From Annona cherimola (Eukaryota > Streptophyta > Magnoliopsida > Magnoliales > Annonaceae), in assembly GCA_030490835.1 (NCBI GenBank), contig CM059972.1:49703452-49767451 (forward strand): a DNA stretch of 64,000 bases, read 5' to 3'. Under the pieces are notes generated by a model. That model was not told the origin of the DNA, did not search any database, and saw only the letters and a list, made by a program, of their open reading frames with translations. The position numbers and the translations under genes are program-made. Numbering within the stretch: position 1 is the first letter of the stretch; every line of letters starts with the position of its first letter. Shown piece by piece: positions 55,275-64,000 of the stretch.

Positions 55275-55600
55275 GAGATAAAGGCGAAAGACATCATTGG
55301 CTGAAGATGATGTTTAAGAGAAATCTGTTTCTCAAAACTGGAAGTCAGATTATTGAGAGACTGGAGCTGTTGGGTAGTCTCCATATTTGGACGTTCTGTG
55401 ATTAGTGGACTCCCGCGCCAAAGTCGTCCTGTAAAATGGCTTATTCATGCCTTCCATTCTTTCACTATGCTGTCAATAGCTGCTCTCGTTTTTGATTGAC
55501 GTAGGATGCATAGATAGATTGATAGGGTTCAACACGTAAAAGTACTAATTTAATTATTTAATATTATTATTTGTGTGGCTCGTTCTTTTGATTCCTTCTT
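55275..55600 (+). other. SRF 3' UTR and probable end of transcript
   Basis: Non-coding sequence after TAG. AT-rich signals (TTAATTATTTAATATTATT at 55548-55570) may include the polyadenylation region. The exact end cannot be seen. Confidence 0.4.
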
Positions 55601-55891
55601 TCTTTCTTTGTTTAAAAATCAAAATTCAAGCTTTTTAACCGTACTTTGTTGTAATTTTTGTGATTAAGGAATATGTGGTGACGTTTCATCTCCACGCATT
55701 TTTTTATGCAAGAAAATTTCATGAATATGAGCAACAGGACTGGAAGGGTTCACATTCAGGTAATGATTCAATAATTACTTCAATGCTTACCCTGGTCCCT
55801 TTTTTTATTTAAAAAAAAAAAAAGAACGCTTGGTCTTTAATTATAAGATATTTTAAAAAATCTAAACCATTTATTATGTTTATTGATGAGA

Positions 55892-56278
55892 GGTCCTGTT
55901 AGCCGGGGCTAAGTAAATGTCTTGCTTAGCTCACATTAAAAAAACCCATCTATGACTTTTTTCTGCTTTTTGCTTTATACATTTGTGTTTTTTTAAGTGT
56001 ATTTAACATATAAATCAAATTACATGTGCATACGTTTTTTTTTTTGTGATTTTTAAAAGTATGATTATTTTCAATACATATATATACAATTACACATGTT
56101 TAAAAATCTTTAAAAAATATATATATATATATATTCAAAAATGGTAAAACTTAGTTTATATATTAAATATATTTAGATAAACAAGTCTACGAAGAAAAAA
56201 GTAAAAAAAAATATTGTAAATTATTTTTATCTGAGGTGGGCAAAGGAATGCATTTGCTTAGCTTGAGCTAACAGGATG
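55892..56278. mobile_element. GATCCTGTTAGC-ended foldback MITE downstream of SRF
   Basis: Left end GGTCCTGTTAGCCGGGGCTA, right end (reverse complement) ATCCTGTTAGCTCAAGCTAA. The arms match copies at 46799 and 47454. 387 bp. Confidence 0.8.
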
Positions 56279-56289
56279 ACTTTTCATAT

Positions 56290-57100
56290 TTATTCACATG
56301 TGTTTATTTATGATAAGCATTTATATACTACATTTATATTACGCATTTCTCAAAATCTTTACATTCACTCTCAAAAGATACTATTTTTTATGAAATATAA
56401 ACTTTATTATTTTTAGTAGTATTATTCAAACAAGATGTATTAAACATGATTAACAAGTCACATTTAAAAGAATATACTTAAAAATTTAAAACTAAGGATA
56501 AGCATGATGGCTTCAATGCTTACGTAAGTACTGAATATTTTTTAAAATACGCTAAAATTTACATAGAAAATACTTTAGTTCTAAAAGAGAAAAGACTATG
56601 GGAAAGAAATACAAATCCATTATGATAAATATGTTACATAAATATAAATTAGGATAACTCACTTGTTCTTATTCTCTGAATATCTCGTACACACCCTAAG
56701 TAAGATATTGTGATAACTCATCTTACGCGTGAGGGACACCTTGAGCTTAATTTAACACTACCTTATACCTTATAAATAGGACTCGATGCGTATTTATATA
56801 AAACTAATATACTTTCTTGTGTATTCGTCATTTACTCTTACATGTGAACCATTACACAAATTAGTCATATGTATAATATAAGACACAACCTTAATACTAT
56901 ATTTTATAGTGGTAAAGATTTTTTTTCCATCTTCATCCATAATTTTGAAAATTTTCATTCTTAACTTAAACATTATGCTATGAGAATCATTACTTAAAAG
57001 TGTTTCCCACCAAATGCAAATATAAAAGTTCTAAATAGTTGTCATTTTCAATGGAGCTAGCTATGCATGAATAGAATTCAAGCAGACAATGTATACTTGA
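56290..57100. other. AT-rich intergenic region, no gene seen
   Basis: No open frame of note, no structural repeat recognised apart from simple AT tracts. Confidence 0.6.
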
Positions 57101-57500
57101 GTAATTAGTGTTTTAGTACATTTGAATGCATTGAAATTTTGAAATTTTAATACACCGGATGTAAAATTCATTTTTTAAAATTTATAAAACGATTAATTTA
57201 GATGTATTTAATCTATAAATTAAGTTTTACCATTTTTCATGAATGTATATATATTTATGATTTTTAAAATATGAGGGTTTTAGTCATTTTTAAATGACTA
57301 AAATGCCCTTTTTTCATTTTTTTTTTTTTAAATTGTCTTTGCATTGGAGCGCATTAAAATTTAAATGCATCTAGACGTATTAAAAATGACTTTGTACACA
57401 TCACCAAGCAAATTAGGGAAGTGAATCAATGCACTCGGGAGCAAAATCCATTTTAAAATTTTTTTAAAAATATTTGTATAGAACTGTTAATTTAGACGGT
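57100..57500. repeat. Foldback family remnants (one partial element, one truncated arm)
   Basis: 57110-57385 keeps the arms ATTAATTTAGATGTATTTAAT and AAGTTTTACCATTTTTCATG, with a centre near 57290, but the right arm is shortened. 57424-57498 is a second left arm only (GCACTCGGGAGCAAAATCC, AGAACTGTTAATTTAGAC), cut at GGTGACAAG. Confidence 0.6.
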
Positions 57501-58032
57501 GACAAGCCGGCCCGCCCTTCTGAGCCTGAGTCGCGACATAATCACATAAAAACCCATTCGCCGGTCGCAACGGATAAAATTAGATAGTAGGCCGAAAAGG
57601 CAAGAGTAGCGCGGTGAGGCGATTTCCGAGCAATCGCAATAGAATAGCAATCACGGGGTAGGGTAGGACTAAGACGGATATTATAGAGAAGAGAGGAGAA
57701 TAGAAGAGAAGAAGAGAAAGAAAAAGCTTTTCGTTTCCGTCGATGCGAAGCGAAGAAAAAGCAATAAAATATTTAATCCGTTCCGTCCGTGACTTCGTTT
57801 TTATTATTCGTTTGCCTGCTTCCCCTTTATTATTCCCCCCTGGCTTTTTAGCTCGGAAAGACAAGAACAAGAAGTGAAGCCGTCGTAACGTCTGTAACAG
57901 AAGAGATAAATATAGGGATAGATAGAGAGAATTAAAATACAAATCATATCCTACCCTCGCCTTGAAAAAGTTGAAGCCTCTACCAACAAGTAATAAACAA
58001 AGAAAGAATTCATAGGTTGGTTGGTGGGTGGG
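57500..58032 (+). promoter_or_regulatory. Promoter and 5' leader of the Myb/bromodomain-type gene
   Basis: GC-higher sequence with purine-rich GAAGAGAAAG and GATAGATAGAGAG runs just before the ATG. No TATA box could be placed with confidence. The minus-strand ORF at 57580-58116 overlaps it and is not supported. Confidence 0.35.
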
Positions 58033-61000
58033 ATGGGGGGAAGGCGGGAGGCGGTGGTGAGAATGAGATGGGGGACGTGGGAGGAGCTGGTGCTTGGAGG
58101 AGCGGTGCTGAAGCATGGGACCGAAGCCTGGGAAACCGTAGCTTCGGAAGTCCGAGCCAGGAGTTATGCCCTTACCCTGCCTTTCACTCCTAAGGTAACA
58201 ACCTCTCTTACCTGCGTTTTTTCTCTCTTACGTTGCCTTTTTCATTTCAATTTTTCCTTCTCCATTCCTTAATCCTTTATTGATTTTTATTATTTTTCCT
58301 CAATAATAATAAATTATTTAACTCAAAACAACTGCAATCTCCATTCGCCTTTCCATTGATTTCGTACTTGTGCCCGGCCAACCAATTTCCATTCCCTTCT
58401 TCGTTTTCCTTCCCTAGTTTGTTTCTTTTTTTGTTTTTACAGCGACGGAGGATTGACTCCAGAACTCCATTCCATTCACTTTATTTTCTTCCGCTTCTGT
58501 TACGTTTCGCCCATCTCAATTCTGTGTATTCCGAAGTGAAAATTTGTAGAAGTTTTTGAAATGCGAAAAAACACGTGGTAATATAGGAGTAATGATGAAT
58601 ATTACAAAAATTAAGTTAAAAAATAAGTTAAATATATAAGTAATTGTATAAAATAATTGAAAAGTAGGTTAATTGTAGAGGAAAGAAATAATTAAATAAT
58701 AGAATAGTTATAAATAAGAAAACATTTTAAATTGAAAAGTTTTAATTAAAAATTATTGGTATTTAACAAACACCCACTTATTCTAATATTATTCAAAAAT
58801 AACAACAACAAAAAATAATAAATATTTTATTATCAGAAATAATAATAGTTGTAGTAGCAACAATGGAAGATCTGACTGGGTCGCACATCCATTGGTCTTG
58901 TCAGACATGTTTTGGACCTTTCTTTAGCATTTTTGCAAGCTAACACCTTGGGTCTTAGCCACTTTTTTTTTCTCTTAAAAAAATTGTTTCCTAGTTACCT
59001 AAATGCCCCAATATTTATTTGTTTAAGGTATTAGATTCTTAGATTGAATTTGTAATGAGATAAAAATGCAGTTATATGTATTAGGAATGAGTAAAGTTGT
59101 ATTGGAAATGGGTAGAACTGTATTGAAAATTGAAAAAATTATCTTAAAAATTGAAAAGTTGTATTAAAAATGGTAATACAAATTTAATCTAAGAATTTTG
59201 TATAGTTTGAAATATGCCCTTGCTGATTTAATTAGAATGGGCTACATGGTCAACTTTATGGAAGATTCATGAGTTCCGATTCCACGTGATATTATTAAAA
59301 TATAAAGGTAACAATAACAACAGAAAAAATGAATTAGTCAATGAAATCAATTTTGAAAAAAGAAATAGTTTGAAATCTATTTTGTCTAAATGAATTATGA
59401 ACCCTCCAATGCATTTGATAATTATGTTTTAGGACAGAGCGGAAAAAAATAAACTTTAGGGTGAGTTTAGCCTATGAATTTTGAATTTAGAAAGAAAATT
59501 TGGGTGGGGGTGGGGGTGGGGGTGGGTGGGTGGGACAGCTGAACCCTCTCGTGTTTGATTGAAAGTTTTTTTTTTTTTTTTTTTTTTTTTTGATAAAAGT
59601 GTTTGATCGAAAGTTAAAAACGTCGTAGGCGCGAATTATTCCACCCGTGCACGGTGCATTTCCATTCCCACGCTCGATCTGCTCACATGGAGGATTTCTT
59701 ATTCCTTTTTTTTTTTTTTTTTTTGAAAAAAAACAGAATAGCCGTTACGTGCTTCCCGATGCGCATGACCATTGACCAAACTGGAATGGAACGTAGACGT
59801 CAGGCTCTCGTTAAGAAACGTATTCTGGAAGCTTCTATGATGATGATTATGATAAAAATTAAATAAATTTGAGGCAGTCACCACACGGTCCACGTCGACA
59901 CGTCCCACAAGGCACTAGTGGCAAATAAGGCATACCCACATGTTCCAGTTCTTTCTACCGTGCTTCAGCATGGCCCGTGTCACCACATCATTTGCATATA
60001 CTGTCGGATCGGGTCCACCCTCAACTATTTATATAATTGTTTCTCTTCTTCGGTAAGAGGGGGGGAAAATTAACCCTCAACTATTTATATAATTGTTTCT
60101 CTTCTTCGGTAAGAGGGGGGGGAAAATTAACCCTCAACTATTTATATAATTGTTTCTCTTCTTCGGTAAGAGGGGGGGAAAATTTGTAATGAGACTTTTT
60201 TTTATATGTGATGTGTTTGTAAAGTGATAAACTTTTTACATAAAAAGTTTTTAACGTAAAAGTATTTAAAATGAAAAAAAATGCTATGATATAATAAGAC
60301 TAATAATGAGAGATAAAAAGAATAAAGTTAAAATAAGCTGGTTAGTTATATAGAGAGTTGTGTAAAAATGATTGAAAAATAAGATAGTTGTATAGGAATA
60401 TTTCAAGAAATAATTTAAAAATAAGATAATTGTGAAGAATGAAAACGTGCCCACTATTTAATATTTAATAAGAACATTTTTAAATGTATCTAGTTACACA
60501 GCTTCGGTGCACTAGGAAGTATTTAACTTATTTTGTTTTATTTTTTTGAAATTTTTTTTATACAATTGTTAATGTAAGTGTATTTAACATATGTATGAAG
60601 TTTTACTTTTAGAGATTCGTAGATTTTTTAAAATCAGTGATATTTTCGTAATTTAAAAAATCCAAAAAATATCAACAAATTTCTAAAAATGACAAAACTT
60701 GATGCACATGTTAAATACATTTAGATTAATAGTTGTATAAATTTTTTTTATAAAAAATATTAAAAATGAGTATTTTACACTTGGTGTGCATTGAAGCTAA
60801 GTGCACTCGGGTACACTAGATCGCAACTCTATTTAATTATTTATTAATTTTGTGTGAGTGAGTGAGATCCCATATCGAATCTAGATAAGAGCATTGTCTC
60901 CTTGTAATATAATAAAAAATATTTAACTATTTGACTACTTTATGTCTTTTATTATTATACCGATCTTATAATTATATTTCGTATATTTTTATACAATTAT

Positions 61001-61708
61001 CTTATTATTTTATCTTTATTTTCTTTAATTCTAATCACATCATTTTATTAAATTTTAAAAAATTTCCATCATGTAAACAGAATGAGAATGAGATGAAATT
61101 TCTTATTTTTAAAATTTTTTCCATTTTCAGAATATATCTTCCCATTTCAATATTATTTTTTTTATTTTCAATATAATTTTTTATTTTCCAATAACAACAA
61201 CAACTTTTCATCCAAAAACTTATCCATTCCATCTAATTAGAAGATCTTGAAGAGGCCTTAAGAGTAATTAATGTATGGAGTGTTTGGAAAATGATAAAAC
61301 TTTTCAATGAAAAGTTTTTGGTGTAAAAATTTTTGATGTGTAAGAAAATACTATAATAGAATAAGGGTAGCGATAAGGAGTAGAGAGAATAAAATTAAAA
61401 TAGCCAGATTAGATGTATAAGTAATTATACAGTAATAGTTGTAAAATAGGATAGTTATATATAAAGAAGTGAAAAAATTATTAAAAAATATAATAGTTAT
61501 AGAGTGGGAAAAATTTTTGATTAAAAAGATTCGGTGTGAAAAGTTTTTGGTTTTAGCAAACAAACCCGAAATTTAAAGGAAAGTTTAATGTTGTTAGACA
61601 GATGGCGAGGAACAGTCAATAATACAGATTATGCTGGTTTATGCGACTGCAGGAATGCGAAGCCAAGTACGAGGATTTACAGGAGCGTTACTGCGGCTGC
61701 ACCTGCAC
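58033..61708 (+). CDS. Myb/bromodomain-type DNA-binding protein, first two exons only (partial)
   Basis: Exon 1 is 58033-58194, from ATG in GGGATGGGG, giving MGGRREAVVRMRWGTWEELV onward. Exon 2 is 61653-61708, starting ECEAKYEDLQERYCGCT. The exons are in frame across a 3458 bp GT-AG intron (AAG|GTAACA ... CTGCAG|GAA) and the second donor is CAC|GTGGGT. The motif RWGTWEELxLGGAVxxHGT followed by KAKYEDLQxRYxGC is that of plant bromodomain proteins with a SANT/Myb-like N-terminus. These are chromatin readers that bind acetylated histones; the bromodomain itself lies right of the window. The next exon is not visible in 61709-64000. Confidence 0.78.
58560..58780. mobile_element. Tourist-like AT-rich MITE in intron 1 of the bromodomain-type gene
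   Basis: It contains TAGGAGTAATGATGAAT, AGTTAAATATATAAGTAATT and GTAGGTTAATTGTAGAGG, like copies elsewhere. Boundaries uncertain. Confidence 0.45.
59502..59534 (+). other. G-rich tract with G-quadruplex potential
   Basis: The stretch GGGTGGGGGTGGGGGTGGGG continues through two more GGGTGGG repeats. It gives more than four G-runs of three or more with single-T loops. It lies in the first intron of the bromodomain-type gene, near a T tract at 59565-59590. Confidence 0.75.
60018..60183 (+). repeat. Three 56-57 bp tandem repeats
   Basis: CCCTCAACTATTTATATAAT starts at 60018, 60074 and 60131, each followed by TTCTCTTCTTCGGTAAGAGG, a G run and AAAAT. The units are nearly identical apart from one extra G in the second. 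Recent tandem duplication is likely. Confidence 0.9.
60190..60470. mobile_element. Tourist-like AT-rich MITE
   Basis: It starts with GTGTTTGTAAAGTGATAAAC and carries GCTATGATATAATAAGAC and AAATAAGATAGTTGTATAGG, the family core. The right end merges into the following foldback at about 60488. Confidence 0.5.
60488..60832. mobile_element. Foldback MITE, GTGCAC-ended
   Basis: Ends TCTAGTTACACAGCTTCGG and (reverse complement) GATCTAGTGTACCCGAGTGC. Arms share TTGTTAATGTAAGTGTATTT and AAATACATTTAGATTAATAG. The centre is near 60645. It resembles the element at 50798. Confidence 0.75.
61275..61566. mobile_element. Tourist-like MITE just before exon 2 of the bromodomain-type gene
   Basis: It starts GTGTTTGGAAAATGATAAAA and ends with GTTTTAGCAAACAAACCC, which is an imperfect inverted repeat of the start. 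Inside are AGTTTTTGGTGTAAAAATT and AGTAATTATACAGTAATAG. It ends about 85 bp before the exon acceptor. Confidence 0.6.
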
Positions 61709-62069
61709 GTGGGTATTCATTTATCCTCAACCCATGCTATTGTTATGATACACCAGAAAAAGGATTTTTTTTTTTAAAATATGAAATCGATTTTTATTTT
61801 TAAAAGATTATTATGTTACCCACATTTGATGGACAACAGAAGTCTACTTTAGGGAAGGAATAAACTAGATAAATGCTTTAATTCAACTTCAAACCATGGA
61901 CCTCCAAAGCTTCCTACGCACTCATATCACACACACGTACATGTAAGTATTAAAGATGAGTGGATGGGTAAAGGATGAGATGAGATGAGATGTTTTATTT
62001 CCAAAAGAAAATTTTCCATTTTTATACTTTTTCAATTTTTTCAATATTAATTTCTCATCTCTGGCATAA

Positions 62070-62390
62070 TTTCTCAGGGTACTGAAACAATGCACCCCGT
62101 GCGCTACCCTATTATTATTTTTTATATTTTTGTGTAGTATTATATGTGCCAAAGTATAGTATTTTCACATATGTACTTGTTTACATTTTTTATGCTTTTA
62201 AATATTTTATTTAGAATTCAGAAACATTAAATTTTTTTATTTTTAAAATTTTAGATAAAATATTTAAAAGCATAAAAGTATAAAAGGCTGAATGTAAGAG
62301 CAATACTTTGGACCCACATATAAAATTGAAAACATTCAAAAATTTTAAAAAATGTAGTGCTGCATTGGGTGCAATGGATCATTATGCAAT
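62070..62390. mobile_element. Foldback MITE, variant arms
   Basis: Centre near 62230; the arms ATGCTTTTAAATATTTTAT and ATAAAATATTTAAAAGCAT are inverted. Ends carry AATGCACCCCGTGCGC and (reverse complement) GATCCATTGCACCCAATGC. The arm sequence differs from the other foldbacks, but the CACCC-type end is shared. Confidence 0.65.
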
Positions 62391-62642
62391 TTCTCATATG
62401 TTATACAAGGCAACATTTTTGAAACTTTTCATGCCATTTCACAATCCTATCTCCATCCCATTCAATACTGGAGGCAAAATAAATTAAGTGCCAGATCTAA
62501 GGTTCAAATATTGGGCATAGGCAGTGACTTGGTTATCTTACCCATTGAATATACTTCCATTAGGTGTCTAATCATTCAAGGTGGATGAGACAATTTACAA
62601 AAAAAGTCATGCAGTATATTTAGAATTATTTGTTTAGCTTAA

Positions 62643-63300
62643 GGGTGTGTTTGTTGGAAACTGATCCTGTACTCGAGTGCAAATGCCTATTTTTTATATA
62701 TTTTTTTTGAAATTTTTTTTACAAAATTATTAATGTAAGATGTATTTAACATGTATATCAATTTTTACTATTTTTGAAGATTTTTAGATATTTATTTTAA
62801 ATTTTTAAAAATCAGTGCCATTTTAGTAAATTTAATTTACTAAAATGGCACTGATTTTTAAAAATTCAAAATAAATATAAAAAATTTCAAAAAATGTAAA
62901 AATTGATACACATGTTAAATACATCTAGATTAATAGTTGTGTAAAAAAAGTTTCAAAAAATAATATTAAAAAATGGCTATTTGCACATGGACGTATTGAA
63001 GCTAAGTGCACATGGGTGCATAGAATTAAAATCCGTATTTATTTACACCTAAAACTTTTTAAAGTTTTTTTTTCAATGTAAAAATTTTTACTCTTCACAA
63101 CTACCATAATTTTAAATTATTTTTCATATATTCCTATATAATTATCATACTTTTTAATCATTTTTACACAACTATCCATACAATTAACCTATTTATTTTA
63201 ATTCTATTTTTTTTAATATTCATCATTATCTCTATTATATTATATCATTTTCTTTCATTTTTAAAATTTTTACAAAATTTTTTTTATCACTTCCCAAGCA
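62643..63300. mobile_element. Foldback MITE nested near the end of a Tourist-like MITE
   Basis: Left tip GGGTGTGTTTGTTGGAAA (62643-62660) and right tip, reverse complement, GGTGTGCTTGGGAAGTGATA (about 63276-63295) look like one Tourist-like element. A foldback of about 380 bp (about 62661-63035) lies right after the left tip. Its centre, near 62830, is AGTAAATTTAATTTACT. Boundary calls are approximate and no duplication was confirmed. Confidence 0.55.
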
Positions 63301-64000
63301 CACCATAAATATAAAAAATCAACTTTGTTAAAATCTATAGCATTAAAAATATAATTTTGAAAAGTACATGCATTTGCGCTTGTTGTGGATTATAAATAAA
63401 TCTAATTGAAATGATTTTTCATGAGATATAAATATTCATAAGAAAATATAATGCATGACTTTTTAGAAGATGAAAAATCCTTTCATAGAAGAAAACCCAT
63501 GAAAAGAATTTATTATCATCCTCCCCAGAAGAAGTCATCAGAATTCATACATTCACACGTACCTACCAAATACCAATCTATGATTTCGGGATAAACAGCT
63601 TCATTAATTATTATATGGGCATCAAATCACGTGCGGCACAGGTTTCAGTCCTATTGTTTGTGGCATCAACCAAGCACTGATTTGTGCCAACCCTTTCTTT
63701 ATTACAAGTAGGACAATATCTAGAACGTGCCGCTGCCGCCCAACATTTCTTCGGTTAGGGTTGGTTCATGTCAATTCCAGCGATTCCGCTAAGCATGCAC
63801 CACCGAAGCAGATTACGACAGTGTTAACACTGTCCTTCTGCGACGGTACCCAGAAGAAAATTCACCACGTCATTGCTACAACGAGAGAGGCATGGCAACA
63901 CACCAGACGGGTGTGTGTGAGAGAGGTGATGTGGTGCAATCAGCACCCAGGACTGACTTTTGCAGAGGGACCATGTTAACACTGTTCTTCACGCACCACA
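63300..64000. other. Intron or intergenic sequence at the right edge
   Basis: No exon was recognised. Two direct copies of GTTAACACTGTnCTTC (63821-63836 and 63976-63991) lie near the edge. ORF 63761-63979 has no recognisable domain. Confidence 0.4.

Noticed and set aside
57580..58116. 178 aa minus-strand ORF overlapping the start of the bromodomain-type gene
   Set aside because: Low-complexity Ser/Leu/Arg composition, no domain, and it lies antisense to the well-supported exon 1.

Overview
This is a plant nuclear (flowering plant, probably eudicot) window. The evidence is Ty1/copia and Ty3/gypsy LTR retrotransposons with tRNA-Met primer sites, many AT-rich MITEs, and two spliced plant genes: a STRUBBELIG-receptor family (SRF) LRR receptor kinase, complete, and the 5' part of a Myb/bromodomain-type protein gene. 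The species cannot be named from the sequence.

Layout. Positions 1-36664 are one old plus-strand Ty3/gypsy chromovirus (left end outside the window) split by four independent insertions. (i) Element C, 1-5976, is a minus-strand Sirevirus-like Ty1/copia element, partial, carrying a 300 bp MITE in its RT. (ii) Element A, 6574-16539, is a plus-strand Sirevirus-like copia element with 1612 bp LTRs and TSD CTTAT. It has an intact gag, and its pol is broken by stops, frameshifts and a 1.5 kb solo LTR. (iii) Element B, 17404-27804, is a relative of A with TSD ATCCG. Its pol is intact, its gag is damaged, and it has an extra third ORF downstream of pol. (iv) A long solo LTR, 28851-35689, with TSD TATAT, sits inside the gypsy 3' LTR and itself contains a second related solo LTR, 32355-35043, with TSD TCACC. 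The gypsy remnants are 5977-6573, 16540-17403, 27805-28017 (end of pol and PPT) and the interrupted 3' LTR 28018-36664.

36665-38900 is intergenic, with a direct duplication and a foldback element. The SRF gene occupies about 39050-55600 (CDS 40812-55274). I assembled 16 coding exons by GT-AG junctions and reading-frame continuity, giving about 740 residues: signal peptide, SRF N-terminal domain, LRRs, Pro-rich stretch, one TM helix and a pseudokinase domain with HRN and DCG in place of HRD and DFG. Its introns are loaded with a hAT element, Tourist-like MITEs, MULE-like foldback elements and a plastid-derived tRNA-Leu piece. 55600-58000 is intergenic, with foldback copies. 58033-61708 holds the first two exons of a Myb/bromodomain-type gene that runs off the right edge; its introns also hold MITEs, a 56-57 bp triple tandem repeat and a G-rich tract.

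How the parts relate. A and B are subfamilies of one Sirevirus-like family and are complementary: A has good gag and dead pol, B has good pol and damaged gag. A's LTRs are the more similar pair, about 99.6% by eye, so A probably moved after its pol was already dead, using enzymes supplied in trans. B's third ORF has a domain like that of plant-retroelement 'putative plant transposon proteins' and a C-terminal coiled coil. It is preceded by the same GTCGAC hairpin repeats that fill the LTR U3 regions. All counts are by eye; no alignments or database searches were run.
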